This document shows positions 50,468 through 58,741 of a stretch of 64,000 nucleotides of DNA, one piece after another (position 1 is the first letter of the stretch; each line of letters opens with the position of its first letter). Under the pieces are notes generated by a model that did no database searches, was not told the origin of the DNA, and saw nothing but the letters and a program-made list of their open reading frames with translations. Source of the DNA: M3007 sp037445225 (GTDB lineage: Bacteria; Bacteroidota; Bacteroidia; Chitinophagales; Saprospiraceae). The position numbers and the translations under genes were made by a program. Where the stretch lies: positions 115,118 through 179,117 of the forward strand of contig JBBIKW010000006.1 in assembly GCA_037445225.1 (NCBI GenBank), read 5' to 3'.

Positions 50468-52335
50468 ATGTCGCACTATCTCCAGCTGCTACTTTTATTA
50501 AGTGTCCGCTCTGGTGCACAGATCTCTATTCACGAGCCCATAGTGAACTCGGGGAGCTTTCGCATTACGGATACGGTATACATGGCTCTTGACGGCGATG
50601 ACGACAACCCAGGCACCTACGACAAACCTGTCCGGTCGTTCAGTCGAGCGCTTGACCGATTGCCTTTCAAAGGGCCGGGACAGCACAGCTACGGATTAGT
50701 GCGCTTGCATCCCGGCGTCTATCACACCCTCTCGGGGTTTCAACAGCGCGAAGACCAATGGCGAAACAGTCAAGGCGCCACAAAAAATGTCAGCGTGGAA
50801 GGCATGGGTGAAGTGACTATCCAGGGGCTGAGCAAAGACGAACTTGCTGACGGTCAGCTCCTACATCTGCGCGGAAGCCATATCTTTATTCGAAACCTGA
50901 AACTAAAATATGGCGACCGCAACGGCATACTCGTAAAAAACGACGTCGATCGCCCTTCCGATGTTCTCTTAGAAGGCGTTCAAGTAGACAGCGTCAAAGG
51001 TTTTGGCATGCTCATCGAGCAGGCAGACCGCGTCGAAGTTCGGTATTGCGCCGCCCGTTATTCTGCGCGACCCGGAGAAGAGGAGCTATCTCCTTGTGAT
51101 AGCTGGCCCAGCGGTATCAAGTTTTGGGGTTGTACGCATGCGACCATTCACCACTCCGAGATCGCCTACACGCGAGGAGAAGGACTGAACTTTCACAACA
51201 CCATCTATGGAAAGGCTTACCGAAACCTCTTGCACGACAATCCCCTGCAGCTCTACTGCGATAATTCGTCTCGTCTACTGGTTTATCAAAACTATTTATT
51301 TTATACAACGACCCTGCTTTAGGTACGCGATACTGGTTATTCTGCCCAAAAGATACACATGTGTATTATGCTGGGGGTGCTTTCCTCATCGCGAACGAAG
51401 GCGCGTGTATATGAGGCGGGTTACCGCGGTACGAGAGCTGTGCTACGATATGCTTAACGGAGACCTTTCCCAACGTTGACAGCATTTATATTTTCAACAA
51501 TTTCGTTCAGAAGGTGGGAAGGTTTATCGACCTGTGGCAAGGGAACTTAGATGTCTTGGGTGAGAATTGCCTCCGAAACGTGTTTATCTGGCACAATACG
51601 TTTGTGGAAATTCTGCGTAGGCCGGGGGCAACACAAAAAGGCAGGGCTGTCAACTTGTCCTTCCCCGATCGAGGACTGCTTTCTTTTTCTGGTTTGCAGA
51701 ATGTGCGCATTGCCCACAACGTATTTGCCTTTGATTCGAATGCGGCTGTAGCCTTACACGAGCTAGTACATTGGAGCATTTCTAAAGATTATCGCTTTGA
51801 AAGGAATCTATGGAGCACACTGCCCCAAAGCTCAGCTGTTTCGGCCGATAACACCGAGCGGCCTTCCATGCCGGTCGATATGCCGTTGTTGGGTGACTCG
51901 CTTTTACATTTTGTCGTGCCTCAATGGGACACGGCTATTAAGAGCCACCTCAATCCAGAATTTATGTGGCGCGTACCCTACATGACAGCTATACCTCCCT
52001 TTGATTATGCCGACTTGCCGCGGAAGAGCGACTCAATCAACGTAGGTGCCTTTGAGTACAGAGCAGTGTCCGTATCTCAGCCGGTGGCAGTTGGTCGCCT
52101 TCGCATCTATCCCGTTCCAGCGGCGGATTGGATCGCCGTTGATCTCCTGCCTGAACAGGAAGGAGAGCCGTATGCGTTGGAGGTACGCGACATGTCGGGC
52201 AGGTTAGTGATGGAGGCTGCCAATACTAATCGCCTCTTTTGTGGCCATCTGCTTCCAGGGTACTATACAATAACCTTGCGCAGCAGGCAGATAAACTTAC
52301 AGACAAAATTTATTAAGGTGTCTCCACAGCACTGA
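50468..52335 (+). pseudogene. Beta-helix T9SS cargo gene broken by about four frameshifts
   Basis: The first part (from ATG 50468, signal peptide MSHYLQLLLLLSVRSGAQ) has the DUF1565-like start VYMALDGDDDNPGTYDKPVRSFSRAL and beta-helix repeats up to YQNYLFY near 51304. The same protein then continues in other frames: YNDPALGTRYWLFCPKD... to NEGACI, then EAGYRGTRAVLRY, then DMLNGDLS, then NVDSIYIFNNFVQKVGRF from about 51472. Four shifts fall within ~170 nt. The last frame runs from 51475 to 52335 and ends in a T9SS sorting domain (LRIYPVPAADWIAVDLL to TKFIKVSPQH). Clustered shifts with good protein on both sides suggest sequence error or very recent decay. If intact it would be about 620 residues, a secreted right-handed beta-helix protein. 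Confidence 0.85.
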
Positions 52336-52394
52336 GATTGGCACTGTTTCCTGTGTAGAGAAAGCAATCTTGCCTGCCAAAGCCATCGACGGCA

Positions 52395-52402
52395 TAACTT
52401 TG
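52395..52402 (+). promoter_or_regulatory. Bacteroidota-type promoter, -7 TAACTTTG
   Basis: Exact TAnnTTTG match 14 bp before ATG 52416. A TTG lies 22 bases upstream of it, slightly beyond the usual 19. Confidence 0.55.
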
Positions 52403-52415
52403 CCGCGCTTTTTTC

Positions 52416-53714
52416 ATGTGGAAAAAGGACGGTATCGCTATGCATGGTTTAAGATATTTCACACTCGTTTTGTTGGTCTTTCCGGTGCTCGTGTATGCCC
52501 AGCGCGGAGTGGAGGCGTGGCGGGCAGATATGGACTTTTTGCAACGGGAGTTGCCCAGACGCCATCCCGATTTGTTTCGGTACTACTCCCAGGAGGCGTT
52601 TGAGCGCGCGTTGGACTCTTTGGTGGCGCAGAGCGCGAACAAGAGCGACTTGGAGGTGGGGCTAGCACTCCAAGCCGTGTTGGCGCGCTTCCGCGATTTG
52701 AACACGCGCGTAGAGCTGTCGGGACTGTTTCAGCAGTCGGGAAAAGTCATCCCCATAGGCTTGGGTTGGTATGCCGGTGGTTTGTATGTGAGCGCCACGG
52801 TAAAGCGCTTCGCCCCGGCGTTAGGGCGGCGCGTGGTGGCTATTAACGGCTTGTCGCCGGAGGAGATGTTCGAGCGGTTGGGGCGCTTTATCCCTCAAGA
52901 GAATGCAGAGGCGCTGCGTCGGGATGGACCACAATGGCTGCGCTTCCCTTTGGCGGTGGCGTTGGCTCAGGCCGGTGAGGGCGACACGTTAGCTATGCTG
53001 TTGGCGGATGACACCGGTAAAACTTTTGGCATTTACGTTTATCCCATCGACTTTCGCCGGGACAAGGAGGGCGCACAGCCGCTGCAGTTTGTGCCGAAAA
53101 CACCCGATTTTCGGTGGAACCCTCTAAAACAAGTGTTCAGCCTACACTGGTCAGAGGCCCAACAGGTTGTGTACGTGCAATACAACGGCTGCTTCGGCAG
53201 TGAGATGGCACTGGCAGTTGGCGACAGCGCCGCTGCGCGGCAGCTGCCTCCTTTTCAGCCAATACTCGACTCTTTGTTGACGCTAATGGATAATTATCCC
53301 TTGGCGCGGCTTTTCTTCGATTTGCGCTTCAACAACAGCGGAAGTCCCGCCGATGGCATCCGTTTGGTGGAGCAGCTAGCTGCGCGTCCGTTGGTCAACC
53401 AGCCCAATCGCCTCTATGTGGCAGTGAACCGCTATACGGCTGGCCCTGCCGTAGAGATTGCTGCCGCTTTCCGCCAGCGTACGCGCGCTACCCTCATCGG
53501 CGAGCCACCCGCCCAACGGCCCAACCACTTTGGTGATCCCGACTTTATTCTCTTGCCCAACAGCCGGCTACAGGTCTTTTACGGCAGGCGCCCGGTACAA
53601 CTGCTGGCCGGCAACCCCGACGTGCTGCCCATCGATGTTCCTATGGAGCTGCCTTTCGACGCCTTTCGAAACGGCAGCGATCCCTTGCTCGACTACGTGC
53701 GCCAACAGCCCTAA
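52416..53714 (+). CDS. S41 peptidase-like protein lacking the catalytic serine
   Basis: 432 residues from ATG 52416 (ATG 52440 is an alternative). Signal peptide GLRYFTLVLLVFPVLVYAQ. The C-terminal half shows the S41 (C-terminal processing protease) fold: LARLFFDLRFNNSGSPADGI, then LYVAVNRYTAGPAVEIAAAF, then TLIGEPPAQRPNHFGD and LPNSRLQVFYG. The usual catalytic Ser of a TFSSAE/TASAAE motif is replaced (TAGPAVE), so it is probably not an active protease, or uses another residue. Periplasmic or surface location is expected. It precedes the double-OmpA gene by 38 nt, though that has its own -7 element. Confidence 0.8.
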   Translation: MWKKDGIAMHGLRYFTLVLLVFPVLVYAQRGVEAWRADMDFLQRELPRRHPDLFRYYSQEAFERALDSLVAQSANKSDLEVGLALQAVLARFRDLNTRVELSGLFQQSGKVIPIGLGWYAGGLYVSATVKRFAPALGRRVVAINGLSPEEMFERLGRFIPQENAEALRRDGPQWLRFPLAVALAQAGEGDTLAMLLADDTGKTFGIYVYPIDFRRDKEGAQPLQFVPKTPDFRWNPLKQVFSLHWSEAQQVVYVQYNGCFGSEMALAVGDSAAARQLPPFQPILDSLLTLMDNYPLARLFFDLRFNNSGSPADGIRLVEQLAARPLVNQPNRLYVAVNRYTAGPAVEIAAAFRQRTRATLIGEPPAQRPNHFGDPDFILLPNSRLQVFYGRRPVQLLAGNPDVLPIDVPMELPFDAFRNGSDPLLDYVRQQP

Positions 53715-53725
53715 ACCTTTTGGGG

Positions 53726-53733
53726 TATCTTTG
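53726..53733 (+). promoter_or_regulatory. Bacteroidota-type promoter, -7 TATCTTTG
   Basis: Exact match 20 bp before ATG 53753, in the gap after the S41-like gene. Confidence 0.6.
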
Positions 53734-53752
53734 ACACCAAAAAACTACTCCC

Positions 53753-54790
53753 ATGCTTACGCGCACCCTTCTGCTTGGGGCTGTCAGCCTGCTATCGGTG
53801 GCACATGCCCAAAAGCCCTACGTCGACACGGTCCAAATCTTACACACTGCTGAGGTCTATTTTCCCCTTGGTCGATGGAATATTCTTCTGGAGAGCCAAC
53901 AGTTGCTCGAAGAGGCAGCTGCTTTGGGGCAGCGGGCCGACAGCCAGGGCGTTCGGTTCCGCATTGCTGCTCACACGGATGCCATAGGTCGTTCGGAAAG
54001 CAATAGGCATCTGTCGATGCGGCGTGCTCAAGCTGCTGCCGCTGCCTTGGAGGCGCTGGGCATAGCGCGCTCCTCGATGGTCTTGCTGGCCTATGGCGAA
54101 GAGATGCCCGTTGCACCCAACGATACCGAGGCAGGTCGACAGCGCAACCGCCGCGCCGAAATCACGGCATACCGCGCTGTGCCCATGACGCCTTTTTTGG
54201 CACGAGCGGTCGACCAAAAGACAAGAGCTCCCGTGCCCGCCACAGTATACCTTTCCCTTTCAGGTTGGCGCGACACTTTGGCCGCCGACGCGCGCGGGTA
54301 TTTCCGACACCGCTTGCCTAAGGACTCGTCGATCCACTTACAAGTCTTCGCTCCGGGATATTTCTTCCATTCAGCGTCGCTAATAGTAGGTGTAGATACT
54401 CTTGTCGAGATTCTTATGGCGCCGGCCGTCTCGGGAGAAAAGATGGCGCTAAGAAACCTGCTGTTCTACGGAAATCAGGCGGTGCTCTTGCCTGAGTCGG
54501 AAGATGAGCTGTCTAACATCTTGCGCTTCATGCAAATGAACCCACAAGTGCGTATCGAAATCGCTGGGCATATCAACAACCCGCTCCTAAAGCCCGAACA
54601 GCTGAGTACGTGGGAATGGGAACTATCGGTCAATCGCGCCAAGTTGGTCTACAACTACCTCCTGCGCAACGGCATCGCCCCCGAGCGCATGCGCTACAAA
54701 GGCTATGGCAATGCGGAAATGCTGTACCCTAAGCCCACTTCTGAAGAGGAACAAGCGCAAAACCGCCGCGTGGAAATACGCATCCAGTAG
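53753..54790 (+). CDS. Protein with two OmpA domains around a CarboxypepD-like linker
   Basis: 345 residues. Signal peptide MLTRTLLLGAVSLLSVAHAQ. The first OmpA-type domain (about 30-140) has RIAAHTDAIGRSESN and NRRAEITAY. A middle beta domain (about 145-225) begins FLARAVDQKTRAPVPATVYL and resembles a carboxypeptidase-regulatory-like linker. The second OmpA-type domain (about 230-345) has RIEIAGHINNPLL and NRRVEIRIQ. In the second domain the peptidoglycan-binding HTD aspartate is replaced (GHINN), so only the first may bind the wall normally. OmpA-linker-OmpA in one small protein is unusual. Expected in the periplasm or outer membrane. It is preceded by its own TATCTTTG. Confidence 0.85.
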   Translation: MLTRTLLLGAVSLLSVAHAQKPYVDTVQILHTAEVYFPLGRWNILLESQQLLEEAAALGQRADSQGVRFRIAAHTDAIGRSESNRHLSMRRAQAAAAALEALGIARSSMVLLAYGEEMPVAPNDTEAGRQRNRRAEITAYRAVPMTPFLARAVDQKTRAPVPATVYLSLSGWRDTLAADARGYFRHRLPKDSSIHLQVFAPGYFFHSASLIVGVDTLVEILMAPAVSGEKMALRNLLFYGNQAVLLPESEDELSNILRFMQMNPQVRIEIAGHINNPLLKPEQLSTWEWELSVNRAKLVYNYLLRNGIAPERMRYKGYGNAEMLYPKPTSEEEQAQNRRVEIRIQ

Positions 54791-54873
54791 CTAGCTGGTC
54801 TATTCGCCGTTCGATTTGGTCGAAGAAACAGCTTTTTCCATAGAGGAGGCTAAGCTTGTTCCATCCGTTGAGT

Positions 54874-54881
54874 TATTTTTG
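54874..54881 (+). promoter_or_regulatory. Bacteroidota-type promoter, -7 TATTTTTG
   Basis: Exact TAnnTTTG, 24 bp before ATG 54905. Confidence 0.5.
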
Positions 54882-54904
54882 TCAAAACAAAACAAACCAT
54901 TACT

Positions 54905-55444
54905 ATGGCAAACCCAACAACAAACTTCATTGCCTGGGATGTCGTCTTGAAACAGGCATTCGTCTTAGCCGCTGCACTTATCGGCTATTCCGCACTCTTG
55001 TACGTATTGGATGTCAATACGATGTCCACGGGTGTTGGGCTGGTCAATTTTGTGGTAACTATTGCCCTTTGCACGGGTATAGCGCTGATGACCATTCGGT
55101 ATCACGCGGCGCAGAATGAGGGCGCCATTCGCTTTGGCCGGGCTTTTACGGTGGGGTTGATCGTTGCCGTCATTGGTATTTTTATTTCAGGCTTTTGGTC
55201 GTACATCCTGGTCAAGTTTATCGACCCGGACTACCTCGTGCGCATGAAGGAGCAATTTTTGGAGCAAGTGGGGGAGAGCATTCCTGCCGACAGGATGGAA
55301 GAGGCTGTAGCGGGATTCGATAGGATGGCGAGTTTGAGCGGCACGGCCTGGTGGAGTGCGATAGCAGCGCTGATTTTTGGAGCAATTTCTGCGCTGATCG
55401 CTGCGGCGATTGGGAAGAAGAGCCCATCTACGGGTGTTGCGTAA
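54905..55444 (+). CDS. DUF4199 family membrane protein
   Basis: 179 residues with four membrane segments: LKQAFVLAAALIGYSALLYVL, GLVNFVVTIALCTGIALMTI, FTVGLIVAVIGIFISGFWSYILV and WWSAIAALIFGAISALIAAAIG. The pattern (YHAAQNEGAIRFGRAFTVG, and an amphipathic Met/Glu-rich loop) is typical of DUF4199, a Bacteroidota family with no known function. Its stop overlaps the next frame's start region (GTG 55434). A TATTTTTG promoter lies 24 bp upstream of the start. Confidence 0.88.
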   Translation: MANPTTNFIAWDVVLKQAFVLAAALIGYSALLYVLDVNTMSTGVGLVNFVVTIALCTGIALMTIRYHAAQNEGAIRFGRAFTVGLIVAVIGIFISGFWSYILVKFIDPDYLVRMKEQFLEQVGESIPADRMEEAVAGFDRMASLSGTAWWSAIAALIFGAISALIAAAIGKKSPSTGVA

Positions 55445-55997
55445 TCTCAAGCTCTGGATTTTTGGCGCGCCGGGCTCAGGGGTGACGACCTTGGGTCAGG
55501 GGGTGGCTTTGCGCTTAGGGCTTCCCTTTTTCGATACCGACGATTATTACTGGTTTACGGCGGATGCCTTGCCGTATCGGCGCAAGCGCAATCCGCAGCA
55601 TCGACTTCAGCTGTTGGAGCGCGAGTTGGCGGCATGTGAAGGCTATGTCGTTGCGGGAGCTTTGCTGGGTTGGGGCGAAGCCATAGCGGAGCGCTTCGAC
55701 TTCGCAGTATATCGCTGGTTACCGGCAGCGCTGCGGCTTCAGCGCATTCGGCAGCGCGAAGTGCTTCGCTATGGCGCCGCGCGCTTGGCCCCTGGCGGAG
55801 AATTACACCTCGTCTTGGAAAAATTTCTTCGCTGGGCCGAGCAATACGACGAAGCCCCCCTCGATCGACTCCGCGGACGCGCTGCAGAAGAGCGATGGCT
55901 CGCCGCGCATTCGCACATCCCAGTCCTTCGGCTGTTCGAAGATGAGCCTGTAGAGACCCTCGCCGACACCGTTTGCAATGTCCTGCTTCACCGGTAA
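55434..55997 (+). CDS. P-loop kinase-like protein with Lys-less Walker A
   Basis: 187 residues when started at GTG 55434, overlapping the DUF4199 stop; TTG 55437 also fits and an upstream start at 55410 is possible. The first strand and P-loop read LWIFGAPGSGVTTLGQGVAL, with Val instead of the Walker A Lys, followed by GLPFFDTDDYYWFTADALPY. I recall a family of adenylate/shikimate-kinase-like proteins with this same Lys-less GXXGSGTTT loop and DTDDYYW motif, so the change is probably family-typical rather than a defect. A VVAGALLGWGE stretch and an Arg-rich C-terminal helix follow. Substrate unknown. It converges with the ABC permease gene with 10 bp overlap. Confidence 0.8.
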   Translation: MLRNLKLWIFGAPGSGVTTLGQGVALRLGLPFFDTDDYYWFTADALPYRRKRNPQHRLQLLERELAACEGYVVAGALLGWGEAIAERFDFAVYRWLPAALRLQRIRQREVLRYGAARLAPGGELHLVLEKFLRWAEQYDEAPLDRLRGRAAEERWLAAHSHIPVLRLFEDEPVETLADTVCNVLLHR

Positions 55998-57310
55998 AAC
56001 AGCCATTTGCCGATTTCCTTGAGGGTGACCTTCTTGCCATAGAGCAAAATGCCCACCCGATAGATGCGTCCGGCCAGCCAGACGAAGAAGAGCGAAGAAA
56101 GGACCACCAATGCCAAGGAGAGCAGTACTTGCCATAGCGGCGGATTAAAGGCCATGCGGAACGGCATGACGATGGGCGAAAACAGGGGAAACATTGAAGC
56201 GAACAACATAAGGCCGCTGTCAGGACTGCGCATGCCCACAAAAGCGACGATATAGAAGGCCAGTATGATGGGAATGGTCACGAACAGCACCAACGACTGC
56301 CCTTCGCCATAGTCGTCGCTCATCGCCGAGCCGATAGCCGCAAACAACGAGGCATAGATGAAATAGCCGCCTAAGAAGAAAATCACAAATGAGGCAATGA
56401 GCCAAAACCAGTTTTGCTTGCCCAGCTCTTGGAATAGTTGAAACGCCTCAGCCTCCGCTTCCTCTGGATTGATCGAGACGGCCGCATTCGAACCCATGCC
56501 GGACTGCATGGCCTGCGGATCGATATCCACCATTAAGGGAACCAGAAATACTACAATGCCACCCAAAACCACCCACGCAATCACTTGCGTGAGCCCTACA
56601 GCTCCTGTGCCAATGATCTTGCCCAACATCAGCTCAAATGGCCGGACGCTGGACATCATCACCTCCACAATGCGATTGGTCTTCTCCTCCATCACCGAAC
56701 GCATCACCATCTGCCCGTACATCATGACCATAAAAAACATGATGAAAGACATGATGGTGCCGATAAGTAGGCCAACACCTACGGTATATTTGCTCTCGTC
56801 TTCACCGCCCGGCGCAATGCTTTCCGGATCGATGGATACTTCCGTCTCTAAGTTGTCCAAATATTTTCGGTCGAGCTTTAGCGAGTCTATCTTAAAATCG
56901 CGTACCTTTTGGGCTATTCGCCGCTCTATCAATTGCCGTTTTTCAGGAGCGAGTTTATCGTTAGAATAATAGTATACGGTGAGCCCCTTTTGCTGGATCG
57001 AACTGAGCGGAGGGATGCGCAATACGCCGTTGTATGTTTTGTTTTTGACGGCTTCAGTGAGTTCGGCTAAGCTTTTAGCTGGCGTAGGAATATAGCGCAC
57101 GCCTCGGTCGTCGGGCAGCACGCCCAACATGCCGCCTTCGTCCAATACCGCTATGCGCAGTTCACCCCCTCCTTCGTATTTAGTGAGGAAGACGATGACT
57201 AAAAAGTAAATCAAGAGCCCGACAGGTGCCAACAGGGTACCGATAATGAAAGACTTTTTCTGCACCCGAGTCAGGTATTCGCGGCGGATGATAAGGCCCA
57301 ATTTCTGCAT
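55988..57310 (-). CDS. ABC-2 type transporter permease (NatB-like)
   Basis: 440 residues from ATG 57310; the TTG/GTG frame to 57337 starts at or upstream of the promoter. It begins MQKLGLIIRREYLTRVQKKSFIIGTLLAPVG, typical of the YhaP/NatB group. Topology: one N-terminal membrane segment, a ~150-residue extracytoplasmic domain, then five or six membrane segments in the C-terminal half (MVMMYGQMVMRSVMEEKTNRIVE, VIAWVVLGGIVVFLVPLMV, FVIFFLGGYFIYASLFAAIGSAM). Such permeases may export Na+, drugs or envelope components. No ATPase adjoins. A -7 element at 57335 precedes it. Confidence 0.9.
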   Translation of the reverse strand: MQKLGLIIRREYLTRVQKKSFIIGTLLAPVGLLIYFLVIVFLTKYEGGGELRIAVLDEGGMLGVLPDDRGVRYIPTPAKSLAELTEAVKNKTYNGVLRIPPLSSIQQKGLTVYYYSNDKLAPEKRQLIERRIAQKVRDFKIDSLKLDRKYLDNLETEVSIDPESIAPGGEDESKYTVGVGLLIGTIMSFIMFFMVMMYGQMVMRSVMEEKTNRIVEVMMSSVRPFELMLGKIIGTGAVGLTQVIAWVVLGGIVVFLVPLMVDIDPQAMQSGMGSNAAVSINPEEAEAEAFQLFQELGKQNWFWLIASFVIFFLGGYFIYASLFAAIGSAMSDDYGEGQSLVLFVTIPIILAFYIVAFVGMRSPDSGLMLFASMFPLFSPIVMPFRMAFNPPLWQVLLSLALVVLSSLFFVWLAGRIYRVGILLYGKKVTLKEIGKWLFYR

Positions 57311-57334
57311 GGAGGAACGGTGCTTGAGAAAAGG

Positions 57335-57342
57335 CAAAGGTA
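57335..57342 (-). promoter_or_regulatory. Bacteroidota-type promoter, -7 TACCTTTG
   Basis: Exact match on the minus strand, 24 nt before the permease ATG, in the 43-nt gap after the NUDIX stop. Confidence 0.55.
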
Positions 57343-57353
57343 TTGGTAAAGCC

Positions 57354-58052
57354 TTAGTTCTTGAAGGTCTCCGTGAGAATTTCGCGCAAGTTGGCGTATA
57401 GGCGCGGTTGTTCTGCCAGCCAAGTGTTGGGGTAGACCCATCGGATCTCCTCGATATCTTCTTCAGTCTGCGGATGGGTGTGCTTGTGGTGGGCCTGCAT
57501 GCGATACCAATGGGTGCGCTTCAAAAAGCGCTCTCGTTCTTGGCGATAGATGTGATGGGTGATGCCTATCGGCGCACCTAAAGTTAGCTGGGTCAGTCCG
57601 GTCTCTTCGCGTACTTCGCGTAGGGCAGCTTGCTCGGGCGTCTCGCCGGGGTCTATTTTGCCCTTAGGCAGATCCCACCATCCGCGCCGCCGAAATACCA
57701 ACAGACGCCCTTCTGCATCGGTAACCACTCCGCCTGCGGCCTCGACGAGGGTAAAGCAGGTGCAAAAGTCACTCCACAGCTGGTCGGCAGACTCGCCATA
57801 CAGGGCCAAGACGCGCAGATGTGGCGATTTGTCTATCCAATCCAACAGTTGCCGCAGTTGCTTTCGCTTGCCCAAGTACGGGGCGACGTGGGTATCTTTA
57901 GCGGGCAGCAAGCCCATTTCGGCAATAGACTCCGGCGTACCCAGAAAAATGGCGGCCTCGTTTGCGTGGACTTTGTACTTTTGCGGCGCTTGCACGGCGT
58001 TTTTGCGCCCAAAGAAACGACCTTTTTCCACAGCTTTAATTGCAAGGGACAT
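57354..58052 (-). CDS. NUDIX hydrolase
   Basis: 232 residues from ATG 58052. The Nudix box GKIDPGETPEQAALREVREETGL is complete, with the Glu residues for Mg2+ binding. The N-terminal ~110 residues are an extra domain (YKVHANEAAIFLGTPESIAEM, LRQLLDWIDKSPHLRVLALYG) that I associate with Bacteroidota Nudix proteins of unclear substrate. Nudix enzymes cleave a nucleoside diphosphate linked to another group. It is divergent from pyrE (a 53-bp gap) and is followed by the permease gene. Confidence 0.9.
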   Translation of the reverse strand: MSLAIKAVEKGRFFGRKNAVQAPQKYKVHANEAAIFLGTPESIAEMGLLPAKDTHVAPYLGKRKQLRQLLDWIDKSPHLRVLALYGESADQLWSDFCTCFTLVEAAGGVVTDAEGRLLVFRRRGWWDLPKGKIDPGETPEQAALREVREETGLTQLTLGAPIGITHHIYRQERERFLKRTHWYRMQAHHKHTHPQTEEDIEEIRWVYPNTWLAEQPRLYANLREILTETFKN

Positions 58053-58105
58053 TTCGAGCACTTGTCTTTATTGGTTCACTTTGTGTGTGAAACACAGCGA
58101 ATTTG

Positions 58106-58741
58106 ATGGATCCCGCCACCGACATAGCCCGTCTGTTGTTAGAAGTAGGAGCCGTTCAGCTACGCCCCAACGATCCCTTCACGTGGGCATCGGGGCTGCT
58201 CTCACCCATTTATTGCGACAACCGCGTTTTGTTTTCCTATCCGGAAGCGCGTACCTCAGTTAAGCGGGCCTTGTGTGAGCGTGCGCAGCGGTTGGCGCCT
58301 TTTGAGGCGGTCGTAGGGGTAGCCACTGCAGGTATTGCTCCGGGCGTGCTGTTGGCGGATGCATTGGCTTTGCCTTTTGCCTACGTGCGCAGCAGTCCTA
58401 AGGACCATGGTCGGCGCAACCGCATCGAAGGCTTACTTCAAGCCGGTCAGCGCGTGCTCGTGGTAGAGGACTTGGTCAGTACTGGAGGCAGCAGCTTGGC
58501 TGCCGTGGAAGCGCTGCGCGATGCCGGCTGTGTTGTGGTCGGTGTGCTGGCTATCTTTCAGTACGGTTTAGAAAAAGCCACGGCGGCATTCAGAGAACAA
58601 GATGTGCCGTTAGAAACGCTCACAGAATACCCTGTTCTTTTGAACGAGGCCTTGCATCGAGGCGATATCGATAAACAGGAGCTCCGCCTCCTGCAAGAGT
58701 GGCGCCAAAACCCCGAAGGATGGGGTGCCTTGTATGCCTAA
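58106..58741 (+). CDS. pyrE: Orotate phosphoribosyltransferase
   Basis: 211 residues from ATG 58106. It makes OMP from orotate and PRPP in pyrimidine synthesis. The PRPP-binding motif appears as VLVVEDLVSTGGSSLAAVEALRDAG, with the Lys/Arg region SSPKDHGRRNRIEG. The N-terminal ASGLLSPIYCDNR also matches. Homodimeric, cytosolic. It overlaps the next gene (M42 peptidase) by 8 bp if that starts at 58734. TCACTTTG upstream is one base off the -7 consensus. Confidence 0.95.
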   Translation: MDPATDIARLLLEVGAVQLRPNDPFTWASGLLSPIYCDNRVLFSYPEARTSVKRALCERAQRLAPFEAVVGVATAGIAPGVLLADALALPFAYVRSSPKDHGRRNRIEGLLQAGQRVLVVEDLVSTGGSSLAAVEALRDAGCVVVGVLAIFQYGLEKATAAFREQDVPLETLTEYPVLLNEALHRGDIDKQELRLLQEWRQNPEGWGALYA

